From an uncultured Eubacteriales bacterium (lineage in GTDB: Bacteria; Bacillota; Clostridia; Oscillospirales; Oscillospiraceae): DNA of 64,000 nt. How positions within the stretch are numbered: position 1 is the first letter of the stretch; every line of letters starts with the position of its first letter. Made by a program: the position numbers and the translations under genes. Of the stretch, positions 41,967 to 51,596 are shown piece after piece. The notes below the pieces were generated by a model, which was given only the letters and a program-made list of their open reading frames with translations, made no database searches and was not told the DNA's origin. The stretch is from the NCBI GenBank assembly GCA_900554275.1, contig USGS01000001.1, forward strand, positions 1-64,000, written 5' to 3'.

Positions 41967-42584
41967 ATGAAAACCATATCCGGCGCTGCGTCCTCCCGTG
42001 TCAAAGCGCCAAAATACCCCAGCAAACGCACCGTCAACCTGGCCCAGCGGGAGAGCCATTCCCGCAGCACCCTCACCCTGTCCCTGGGTCTGCTCATCAT
42101 CCTGCTTCTGTCCTTCTGTGTGGCCAACTTCGGCGTGCTCCGCCAGCTGGACCGCCAGCGGGCCGCCGAGCAGGCGTACAGCACCGCCCACTCCCAGTAC
42201 ACCGAGATGCAGACGGCGCTGGCGGACTACGACCGGGTGGAGCTGCAATACCGCACCTGGTCGCGTGCCTGGATGCACGATGAGAACTCCCCCGTCTACG
42301 TCCCCGTGGACCGCATGGAGGTGCTGGACCTGGTGCAGGAGTACCTGATGCCCTACGGCACGGTCAACACCCTGGTGGTGGATGAGGATGTGATGATCGT
42401 CACCATGTCCGGTATGAATTTGGAGCAGATCTCCGCCATGTTCCAGCGGCTTCAGCTCCAGCCCCCCGTCAAGGCCGCCACCCTGACCCTGGCCGCCACA
42501 CCCAGCGTCAATCCCGGCGACAAGGTGGATTTCTCCATCACCGTCACCCTCCGGAGCACCGCAGAAAGGGAGGCCGCCCAATGA
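41967..42584 (+). CDS. pilN: PilN-like type IV pilus alignment protein
   Basis: The 205-residue protein has a basic cytoplasmic N-terminus with SKRTVNLAQRE, probably the PilM-binding peptide. One membrane helix (STLTLSLGLLIILLLSFCV), a coiled coil and a small extracytoplasmic domain follow. The order pilM-N-O and the 4-bp overlap with the next gene support the assignment, although the sequence is divergent. Confidence 0.82.
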   Translation: MKTISGAASSRVKAPKYPSKRTVNLAQRESHSRSTLTLSLGLLIILLLSFCVANFGVLRQLDRQRAAEQAYSTAHSQYTEMQTALADYDRVELQYRTWSRAWMHDENSPVYVPVDRMEVLDLVQEYLMPYGTVNTLVVDEDVMIVTMSGMNLEQISAMFQRLQLQPPVKAATLTLAATPSVNPGDKVDFSITVTLRSTAEREAAQ

Positions 42585-43111
42585 AGCACGTCTTTACCAA
42601 CCGCGAAAAGATCCTGCTGGTGATCCTGGCCATCATGCTCATCGCCGTGGGCTACTGGAAGCTCATCCTCACCCCCATCAACGACGACATCGCCGATCTC
42701 CAGTCCAGAACCGCCTCCGAGCAGGACGCCATGATCCAAAGCGCCGCCCGGCTCTCCCAGCTCAACCGCATGAAGTCCGAGCTGGAAACGGTGCTGGCCG
42801 ATCCCGATGCCAAGCCCCTGCCGGACTATGACAATTCCGAGCGGCTGCTGGTGGAGCTGAACACCATTCTCTCCGGCACGGACTATACACTGAATTTCGG
42901 CAACACCGTCCCGCTGGAGGACGGCAGCGCCATTATGTGCCGCCCCATCACCCTCACCTTTGAGGTCAGCAGCTACACCTCGGCCCGGGCCGTGCTGGAC
43001 GCCCTGCATGACAGCCAGTATGTGAACCTGATCTCCGACCTCCGCATGGACCTGGAGGGCCGCACCGTTCAGACCTCCCTCTCCATCACCTACTTTGAAT
43101 TGCAGAAATGA
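42581..43111 (+). CDS. pilO: PilO-like type IV pilus alignment protein
   Basis: The 176-residue protein has a short cytoplasmic start, one membrane helix (ILLVILAIMLIAVGYWKLI), a coiled-coil stretch and a ferredoxin-like extracytoplasmic domain ending in TSLSITYFELQK. It is predicted to pair with PilN. It overlaps pilN by 4 bp. Confidence 0.82.
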   Translation: MKHVFTNREKILLVILAIMLIAVGYWKLILTPINDDIADLQSRTASEQDAMIQSAARLSQLNRMKSELETVLADPDAKPLPDYDNSERLLVELNTILSGTDYTLNFGNTVPLEDGSAIMCRPITLTFEVSSYTSARAVLDALHDSQYVNLISDLRMDLEGRTVQTSLSITYFELQK

Positions 43112-43129
43112 CCCCCCGCCTGCCCCCCC

Positions 43130-43172
43130 GTCATTCCGAGCCAGTGACCGACGTCACTGGCGTGGGAATCCG
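43130..43172. repeat. Dispersed 43-bp palindromic repeat, copy 2
   Basis: It matches 38047-38089 except for one base. It lies directly after pilO. Confidence 0.85.
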
Positions 43173-43327
43173 CGTCCCCCGTCCCCGCGCCCGCAGGCGC
43201 GGAACACCCCCATCCCTTTTTCAAATTTATCCCGTTTTTTTCAACCTCCTTTATAGAAAAATCCCCATCCTCTTTCATGCTTTTATAAGGTAATTTCAAG
43301 TTTTTTTCAACCTCTCAGGAGCATCTC

Positions 43328-43855
43328 ATGACCCCATTTTTCTCTCAAAAAACGAAATATCGCAAATATGAAACGGCAAATTCCGGCTTCACCATGGTCG
43401 AGCTTCTCACCGTCATCGCCATACTCCTCCTGGTGGGCCTTATTGCCGTTTTTTCGTTGAGCAAGCTCCGCCGCTCCCTGCGCCAGCACGAGCTGGACGC
43501 CAGGGCTGAGATCATCTACGTGGCCGCACAGAACCGCATGGCCGAGCTGCGTGCCGCGGGCTGCGAGGGCTTATACAGCAAGGGCTTGAGCGATGGAGAC
43601 AACGGTGTCTATGCCATGGCTTTCGACGGCACGCACATGGATGAAAGCTCCCGCGACGTGGAATTCTGCTATCTCTATGTCAACGATGCTTCGGATAAAC
43701 GCACCGGTGCGCCCGCCGCCCTCCTTCCCGACACCGCGGTGGACAAGGACCTGTGGAACGGCTGCTGGTGCATCGAATATGCCCCCTCAACCGGCAGTAT
43801 TTACGCTGTTTTTTACAGCGAGTCCCCCCTCCCCTCCCCTCCCACACCGCTCTGA
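43328..43855 (+). CDS. Prepilin N-terminal part of a giant pilus adhesin (OFF-phase frame)
   Basis: The 175-residue frame has a prepilin cleavage site SGFTMVEL and the hydrophobic helix LTVIAILLLVGLIAVFSL. A pilin-like domain follows (AEIIYVAAQNRMAELRAAGC, WNGCWCIEYAPSTGSIYAVF). It ends in low-complexity SPLPSPPTPL at a TGA, just after a run of three CCCCT units. Losing one 5-bp unit, or a -1 slip in the C6 run, joins it in frame to the 2070-residue sequence downstream. As it stands the product would be a short minor pilin. Confidence 0.8.
   Translation: MTPFFSQKTKYRKYETANSGFTMVELLTVIAILLLVGLIAVFSLSKLRRSLRQHELDARAEIIYVAAQNRMAELRAAGCEGLYSKGLSDGDNGVYAMAFDGTHMDESSRDVEFCYLYVNDASDKRTGAPAALLPDTAVDKDLWNGCWCIEYAPSTGSIYAVFYSESPLPSPPTPL
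43826..43840 (+). repeat. Pentanucleotide repeat (CCCCT)3, putative phase-variation switch
   Basis: Three CCCCT units, flanked by CC and CCC, lie inside coding sequence at the exact place where two otherwise continuous frames separate. With three units translation stops at 43855. With two units, or five, the frames fuse into one protein of about 2244 residues. Confidence 0.75.
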
Positions 43856-46800
43856 ACGACGATTATCGAAATTTCAACTACCGCATCCGCACCGCCTCCG
43901 TCGGCTATTACGGCGGAGATATTGCACAAACACAGGATATTAGCAAATTTAACCCCAGTATCAGCATAGAAAATACAGAAAAGCTCACTGTTACTTTTTA
44001 TTCCAACAACCCCTCCGATGACACCTCCGCCCATCCTTTGACCTTCACCATTACCATTTCTGACCAGTTCGGCGGCAGCTATACCCGCACCGTCACCGGC
44101 CTGCAGGGCGGCCTGCAGCAGCTGGACAGCCGCAACTATAAATACCAGTGGGTGCTGGACGATCTCACCTCCTCAAATAAACGATTTTTCGCGCAGACCG
44201 TCGGTAAAGTTTCCTGCGGCACCCCCATCACCATCAAGCTCACCGTATCGTCCACCGATCCTTCTATTGACACGGTTTTCACCACCCGGACCACCAACGG
44301 TCTGTTCGATGACAGGACCGATCTGGGCTATGGTGAGAACACGGCGCTGCTGGCGTATGGACGACATTTGGCTAATTTGTCCGATACGTCCCATGTCAAT
44401 GCTGCCATCATCACCTCCGCCGTCCAGGTTGACGATATTTCGTTTTTCGATGACCCCGCCGACAAAACCGACTGGTACAGCCTTTACACCGCAAATGGTG
44501 TAAGATTTTCTCCAATTTACAACAAAAATCTGACTTCTTTCAGCGGAATACATTTTACCAGCGGCAGTTATGAACAACATATCATCAACGGGCTGACCGT
44601 TTCCTCCCCGTCCGCCGCCGGGCTGTTTTCCACCTTTTCCGGTAAAATTTCCAATGCCATTTTAGTCAATTCCCAGATCACCGGCGGCGTTGCCGGCGGG
44701 CTGGCCGCCCGGACCGACGGCACTCTGACGCTGGAAAACTGCCGCGTCTATCTGACAGAACTGAGCGGGCTGAAGGCCGCCTCCGCCGACGCTGTTCCGG
44801 CGCGCATCACCGGCACGACGGTCGGCGGCCTGGTGGGTATTGCCGACCATTCGCTAACTATTCAGAACTCCTTTGCTTCCACTATTATTAAAGGCAGCAC
44901 CGCCGCCGCCGGCCTGGTGGGCCACGCGCAGGGCGCTGTCAGCGTCAGCCGGTCCTACGCCGACAGCTACCTCACCGCGCCGGTCACCGGAGGGCTGGTG
45001 GGCACGACCGGCAGCATTAGCGGTCTGTCGCTCATAGACAGCTATGCCGCCGGATACCAGGTGGCCACCGATGCGGCAGCAGGCTTTGTGGCCGGGCGGC
45101 TGGCCAACGCGCACAGCGCGTACAGCGCCTGCGCCTTCCCCGGCACGCCCCAGATCATATACACCACCGCGGCGGAAGGGAATGCCGCGAATGTCAGCTC
45201 GGTATTCTACCTGACCAGTGGCCTGGACGGGCGGAGCATCCACAGCCTTACCGGGACAACCCAGGGCCTGCCCTATGCGCAGATGAGCGCCGCATCGTTC
45301 CTGACAGCACTGAACAGCACCGCCTTCACCACCGCCAGCGCGGACACCACTGTGCCCTACAACCTGCTGAGCCAGGGTCTGAGCACCTACTCCTATCCGC
45401 TGCTGACGGGAATGAACCACTACGGCGACTGGCAGGCGGAGTTTGAGGCCGAGGCGCTGGTGTACTACGAGCGGTACGCGGACGATACGGTGGGCTTCTT
45501 CGGCGGCAACGTGGACAATTTGGCCGATGACAAGACTATCGTCGGCGACGGCTACGCCGTGGCCCTGTCCGCGCCGCTGGGCGGCGCACAGACCATCACG
45601 GTGCAGTGCGGCACGGTGAGTACGGTGCTGAATGCCTCCTCCCTGTACTATTCCAACAGCTATGAGGGCATCTCCTATTACCTGTACCCCGTCAGCGCGC
45701 TGACCTCCGAGATCTCTCACAGCGGGAGCTTCTACCGGACGGTGACCGTCAATCAGCGAAGCTACCAATTCAACCCCTACTTTGCCAAGACAGTGACCAC
45801 CGGCAGCGGCGCGGACAGCGCTCCCGGCACGATCTATCTGCGGACGGCGCGCCATCTGTACGAGCTAAGCCTCCATTATGACGACCTTGCCGCGGCCACG
45901 GTGAACACCACGTTCCGGCAGGAGCGGGATATTAACTACGCCGCCTATGGGTGGACTACATACACCAGTTCCACCGATGCCGTCACCAGCCAAGCGCCTA
46001 TCCACAGCGCGGCAAACACGGCGGATGTGAGCGATACCGGCGGCTTCCGGGCCGCCTACAACGGCGACTACCACACTATTCAGGGCGTGTCCTTCGTGAG
46101 CGCGGGGAACGATGTGGGCATGTTCGCCGTGGTCGCGCCCACGGGTACGGTGCGGAACGTGACGCTGCTGTCCTCGGGGACGGAGCGCGTGGAGCGCAGC
46201 GGGCTGATCCAGGGCAGCACCACCGTCGTCTACATGGGTGTGCTGGCCGGGCGGAACTACGGCACGATCAGCAACTGTGCCGTGTCCGACTACGGCTTCG
46301 GCAACGGCATGGGCATACTGGCCTATCAGCACAGCACAGTCTATATGGGCGGCCTGGTGGGCGGCAACCTGTACCACAAGACCCACAGCGGGCGCATCCT
46401 CTCCAGCGAGGCCAACTGCCCCCTGGTGCAGGTATCCTCCTACAATGCCTCCATTTACGCCGGCGGGTTTGCCGGCAGCAACGCCGGCGGCAGCATCCAG
46501 TCCTGCTACGCGCTGGGTGTACTGAAGGCGCTGGACGTGAGCAGCAGTACGGTGCGGCTGTGCGGCTTCGCCGGTGAAAACACCGGCGGCGCGCTGGCCT
46601 ACTGCTACAGCGCCACGGCCCTGACCGCCGCCGGTGAGGCGGAGGTATACGGCCTGACCCGCACCGGCGGCAGCGCGGCCCAGTGCTACTATCTGGACGG
46701 CGGCACATACGCCTACAACAACGCGCTGTATGCCTACAACGTATCCCACAACAGCTTCAGCGCCAACGCGGCCCAGTCGCCCATTACGGGAGAAAGGCTG

Positions 46801-49800
46801 GAGAGCCAGCGCCTGTACGGCTTTTCCAAGGTCACCGGCAGCGGTACGGAAACGGTGTACCCTTACCCCGCCGTGGTGCGGGATCGCATCGGCCGCGCCG
46901 TACACTACGGCACATGGCCGGTGCAGCAGCACATCGGCACGATGGGCGTGTTCTACTGGGAGCGGGAGCAGGGCGGCAACGCCGGCTACCACCTGAGCTA
47001 CATCGGTACAGACAACGGCGTGGCCTTTTCCGGCAGCACGCTGTGCGTCCAGCACAACGACAGCGGCGTGGTGACGGAGTACGGCTACGGCTACTTCTTC
47101 AAGCCCGGCGGCCTGACGGACACGGTGCAGCTCGATGTGTCCGCCAACTGCTACCTGGGCGCGGCCAACTCCACGGCGGCCAGCGCGCTGGAGGCACAGA
47201 TGCCGGAGTATGAGTTCGTGGCCTACACCACCGGGGCAGGAAAGGCCACCGACACCGAGTTCACCGGGGCGATGTACCTGACTGGCGAAGAAACCAACTG
47301 CACGTGGACACTGACGTATGGCGGCGCAACAAACATATACACGCTGTGCCCGTTCTTCGCCGACGCTATGAGTCTGGACAGCATCACCGACACACAGTTC
47401 AGCGATGCCCACAAGCCGGGTACGGCGGGCAAGCCTTATCAGGTGCGCTCCGTGAGCCAGCTGCAGAATATCAACTGGAACTGCGTTGAATTGGATGCCA
47501 CCTCCTCCATCAAGGGTGCGCCGGAGCAAATGCCTTTTATGGATGATCAAGGCAAAAACTACTGGAGCGCGTATCCCTATTTGGTACGGTATCAGCCCAA
47601 GGACACTACCCACGTAAAAAATAACCAGTGGCAGGATCAGCGCGATGCGGCCATCACCCTTATCTCCAACAGCGGAAAGGGGCTGTACTGGGCGCAGTCA
47701 CATGACGTAGATGCCTATGTCGAAGTGGGCAAGGCGGACGACAACTTTACACCGATCGGCGGCCTTCAGGACATCATGGAGATAGAAAGTCCGTACTCAA
47801 AGCCCTGCACCGCCTTCTTCGCGGGCAGCTTTGACGGACAGGACTACACCATCCGCAACATTTCCATCACCAGCAGTGCCCAATGCGTGGGGCTGTTCGG
47901 CTTCACCTCCGGCGCACAGCTTCGGAACATCATCATGTACTCCGACCGGGGCAGCGTTATCAAGAATACCGCTGACGGGCAAAACTGGTACTGCCTGGGC
48001 GGTTTGGTGGGCTTTGCCGGGGCTGGTTCTGCTGACACCAGCACTGCCGCCCTTACCAACTGCTCTGTGTCCGGCTACACCATTCAGGACAACTGGAAGA
48101 ATATCCCCGGCTGGGGCGGCGGCTGCGTGGGCGGCCTGGTGGGCGCGACCAACATGAACATCACCGGCTGCACCGCCGTAACGGACATCGTGCTGCGCAT
48201 CGCTTATGAAAAGGGATGGACCAACCTGCGCGTGGGCGGCATCGCCGGCGTGTGCCGGGCCACGCTGGATAAGTGCTATGCCGGCGGCTCAATCAAGAGC
48301 ATCTCTACCGTGCCTCTGAAGGAAAATGCCAGCAAAAGCACCAGCATTTGGGCCAGTGGGCTGGTGGGCGGTATTATGCTCCGCTATGAGGGCGGGCTCT
48401 CCAAGCTGGTGGGAAAGGCGGACAACACGCTCTATGTAAAGAACAGCTACACCTTTGTGGAGATGCCTAAGAGCGGCGAGAATACCGTCCGCCGGTCTAT
48501 GGCCATCGCTTCCAACGGCGAGATGCAGGACAATAACTTCGACCAGGTGAACAACTCGAACGCCTATATTGAAAACTGCTACGCACTGGTGGACGCTGTG
48601 CAGAGCACCGATGATCACAAGGCGCAAAAAGGTGCCAACTGGAACAACCAGGTCGAGCTCAGTCGTGCTAATAAAGCCGGATGGCGCTACACATATCTCA
48701 CCAACAACGGCAAGACCCCCTACATCACCTATGAGCAGATGCAGACGGAGCTGAAGGACTGGCTCAACGGCGGAGCATCCGCCTCGTCCCTGCGCTTCGA
48801 CACCGTCACCGTGACGGAGAACGGCGCGCCCATCCCCGGCAAGTACAGCTTCCCCGGCGCGAACGCGGAGATGCTGGACGGCCTGGATTTCCCCTTCCCC
48901 ACCATCCTGACCCAAAAGGACGTGGCCGGAAGAACCGTGAACGTACACTACGGGCGCTGGCCCACCAGCGGCCTGTACTGGGCGCGGACGCGAACCACGC
49001 TGGACCTGTGCGCGGACCGCACCGGCCAGGGTGCGCCCACGCTGACGGTGAAGCTGTATCTCAAGCCCGACGGCACGACGCTGAGCGGGACGCCCACGCT
49101 GACGCTGGTGAACGACACCGACGGGCAGGTCAGCACTCTGCTGGACTGCACCGCGCCGGCCTACAACAGCGCCGAGCGCTGCTGGGAGGTCACGTTCACC
49201 GGCAAGGGGCGGACGGGGCTTGCCGTTGCCCGGGCCGCGCTGGGCGGCCATACCGCCGAGCTGACCATTGACGTGACACAGACGCTGCGGCTGACCAACG
49301 ACAAGGCCTCCTCCGGTGTGACCGTGACCTACGGCGGTGGAGAGCAGACCGTACAGCTGCTGCTGACGGACTCCAAAAACAATCCCATCGTGGTCAAGAG
49401 CGGCGAACGGCTGGTCTGGGAGGTCACCGCCACGAAGCAGGGCGGCGGGTACGATCCCGGCGACGAGAGCATCGTGGAATGCAGCGCCGTTACGGCAGTG
49501 GACGCGGCCAGTGGGCTGTATCAGTTCACCATCTCCGGGTTCTCCAGCGGCGTCTCCACCGTGACGGCAGCGTGTACCTATACCTATCCGGAGGGCGACG
49601 AGCTCAAGACCGTGACGGCGCGGTCGCTGCTGTCCGCCAAGTCCACCCGCGACGCGGTGGGACTTGTGTACGACGCGGCGGAGGATACCTCCGTGTATAC
49701 CGTCGCCAGCGGCGTGTACCGCCGGGCGGAGAATGACGTCGCCCAGCAGGGCACGGCGGACGTGACCGTGCCGGAGTTCCCCCGGGAGGCTGGGAAGCTG

Positions 49801-50067
49801 TATCTGTTCGCCGGCAGCGGCTATACCGGGCTGGGAGGCTTTACGGTCGATCTCACCGGGCTGACCGCCGTGGACGCGGCGGGCGATCCCGCGGCGGTGA
49901 CCGCCGCCGGGCTGGGCGACATACAGTCGGCCGAGGGCGTGCAGTACCGGGAGGTGCTGTTCACCGGCGCGGACGCGGCACTTATCAGCGGCGAGATCCG
50001 CTTGACCCACAGCATGACCGGTACCGTCTATACGCTGTATCTGAAGGACTACACATACGCACCGTAA
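43832..50067 (+). CDS. Giant surface/pilus-tip adhesin body with GLUG-type repeats
   Basis: The frame continues the prepilin-like domain (LNDDYRNFNYRIRTASVGYY) and then runs about 2070 residues with no start codon that looks used. It contains several GLUG-like repeat blocks typical of bacterial adhesins (TTVGGLVGIADHSL, AAGLVGHAQGAVSVSRSYAD, GGLVGATNMNITGC). Immunoglobulin-like segments follow near the C-terminus (LTNDKASSGVTVTYGGGEQT). Fused to the prepilin start it would be a very large minor pilin displayed at a pilus tip. The position among minor pilin genes supports that. Cysteines and YGxW-like motifs recur. Ligand unknown. Confidence 0.75.
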
Positions 50068-50089
50068 AAGGGAAGGCAGGTGACATTCC

Positions 50090-50695
50090 ATGGGCGCACT
50101 CCACAGAAAATTGCATGAGCAGCGGGGCGCGTCCATGCTGATGGCCCTGTTCCTACTGCTGGTGGCGCTGATGGTCAGCGCGGTGGTCATCGCCGCGGCC
50201 TCCAGCGCCGCCACCACCCTGCGCTCCGACAAGACCCAGGAGCAGTCGTCGCTGGCGGTATCGTCGGCGGCGGAGTATGTGCGGGACGCCTTCCTCGGCA
50301 AAGAGATGGACGGTACGATCACCACAGACTACTGGACAGGCAGCGCATCGTACAGCAGCGACAGCGGCGGGGCGTTCCGGGACTTCGTGTCCTACGCCAT
50401 ACCGGAGCTGTACCGAAACCAGAATGCGCTGCCCCGGCGGACGTACAGGCTGCGTCTGTCCGACGACGCCGTGGAGGACGTCTGGGCCGACTTTGAGATG
50501 AGCTACGGGCAGAACGAGAACACGGAATACCCCACCTACATTCTCACCGTGACGCTGCGGAACTGGGAGACCACGCCGGGGGAGCACCCATGCAGCATGA
50601 CGCTGCTGCTGTGCAGCAATCTGACCGAGCGCTCCCAATGGGGTTACACATACACAGATGTGACCTGGGACGGGTACAACGTGATACAGCGATAG
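50090..50695 (+). CDS. PilX-like minor pilin
   Basis: The 201-residue protein has a basic start, the segment QRGASMLMALFLLLVALMVSAVVIAAA as in PilX/GspK-type minor pilins, and an extracytoplasmic domain of 150 residues. It lacks the Glu5 FTLxE motif, as PilX-like proteins often do. It lies between the giant adhesin and other minor pilins and probably belongs to the tip or priming complex. Confidence 0.75.
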   Translation: MGALHRKLHEQRGASMLMALFLLLVALMVSAVVIAAASSAATTLRSDKTQEQSSLAVSSAAEYVRDAFLGKEMDGTITTDYWTGSASYSSDSGGAFRDFVSYAIPELYRNQNALPRRTYRLRLSDDAVEDVWADFEMSYGQNENTEYPTYILTVTLRNWETTPGEHPCSMTLLLCSNLTERSQWGYTYTDVTWDGYNVIQR

Positions 50696-50707
50696 GAGGC
50701 GTTGGGC

Positions 50708-51004
50708 ATGAGGAAAAAACTGCGCTCCCAAAGGGGCGACACGCTGGTGGAGACGCTGGCGGCGCTGCTGATCGTGGTGCTGACCATGGCGTTCCTGGCC
50801 ACCTCCCTTGTGACGGCGGCCCGCATCAACGCCGGTGTGCGGGAGACGGACACCTCCCTGCACTATGACGGCAGTGCCATCCCTGTCCAGGGGACGCTGA
50901 CCATCACGCGGCAGGGCGGCACGGGGACAGGCAGCGCCGTGCGCAAGAGCGTGTCCGTGTATGAAACAGATGGCGGCTATCGCTACTACGTCTACCAGGA
51001 GTGA
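50708..51004 (+). CDS. Minor pilin, short prepilin
   Basis: The 98-residue product starts at the ATG behind AGGAGGCGTTGGGC. It has the prepilin site RGDTLVETLAALLIVVL and a short head domain. Its small size suggests a minor or initiating pilin. The 12-bp gap from the PilX-like gene indicates the same transcript. Confidence 0.75.
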   Translation: MRKKLRSQRGDTLVETLAALLIVVLTMAFLATSLVTAARINAGVRETDTSLHYDGSAIPVQGTLTITRQGGTGTGSAVRKSVSVYETDGGYRYYVYQE

Positions 51005-51029
51005 TCGCCCCGGAAGGCAGGTGACGCAC

Positions 51030-51530
51030 ATGAAGCAAAAGAGAATAGCGGGCATGACGCTGATGGAGCTTCTGTGCGCCCTGGCGGTGGTGCTGCTGGT
51101 CAGCGCGGGCATGGTGTTGGGCGTGTCGCTGGCGGTGCGGAGCTACGAGCGCTCCGTGACCAATTCCGAGGCCCAGGTGCTGTGCTCCACGCTGCAGACC
51201 ATCGTCAACGACGAGCTGCGCTACGCCGGTACGCTGGAGTATGAAAACGGCAGGGTGGTGGGCTTTTTCAGTCAGGAGCACGCCAACGCGGACAGCAAGT
51301 ACTCCCGGTTCACCACCGACAGCGACGGCCGGGTGCTGCTGGGCGGTCAGAAGCTGCTGCCCAACAACGCCTATCCCCATGGGCTGCGGGCCGCGGTGGA
51401 GCTGACGGACTATGATAAAGCGACGCGCATTTTCACCGCCGTCGTCACCGTGACGGACCGCAGCGGCGACACGCTGGCCCAGACGGAGTTTCAGGTGAAG
51501 CAGCTGAACGAACCGGCAGAGCAGACATAA
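51030..51530 (+). CDS. Minor pilin with N-methylation motif
   Basis: The 166-residue product starts at the ATG preceded by GGCAGGTGACGCAC. The prepilin site AGMTLMELLCALAVVLLVS is clear (Gly before the cut, Glu5 present), followed by a globular head. It is the last gene of the pilus locus before a strong terminator. Confidence 0.8.
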   Translation: MKQKRIAGMTLMELLCALAVVLLVSAGMVLGVSLAVRSYERSVTNSEAQVLCSTLQTIVNDELRYAGTLEYENGRVVGFFSQEHANADSKYSRFTTDSDGRVLLGGQKLLPNNAYPHGLRAAVELTDYDKATRIFTAVVTVTDRSGDTLAQTEFQVKQLNEPAEQT

Positions 51531-51536
51531 GGACAC

Positions 51537-51568
51537 AAAAAAGAACCGCCCGCAGGCGGTTCTTTTTT
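51537..51568. terminator. Bidirectional terminator between pilus locus and surface protein gene
   Basis: A perfect 14-bp stem with A6 and T6 ends and loop CGCA serves both converging units. A shorter version of the same hairpin lies at 53839-53864. Confidence 0.9.
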
Positions 51569-51596
51569 ATGCGGTTTAGGTGTTGACGCGGTGTGC

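Noticed and set aside
43753..43832. ATG at 43753 as the true start of the giant adhesin
   Set aside because: It lies inside the prepilin frame, has no ribosome site and would encode an unlikely N-terminus without a signal. Fusion with the prepilin start explains the sequence better.
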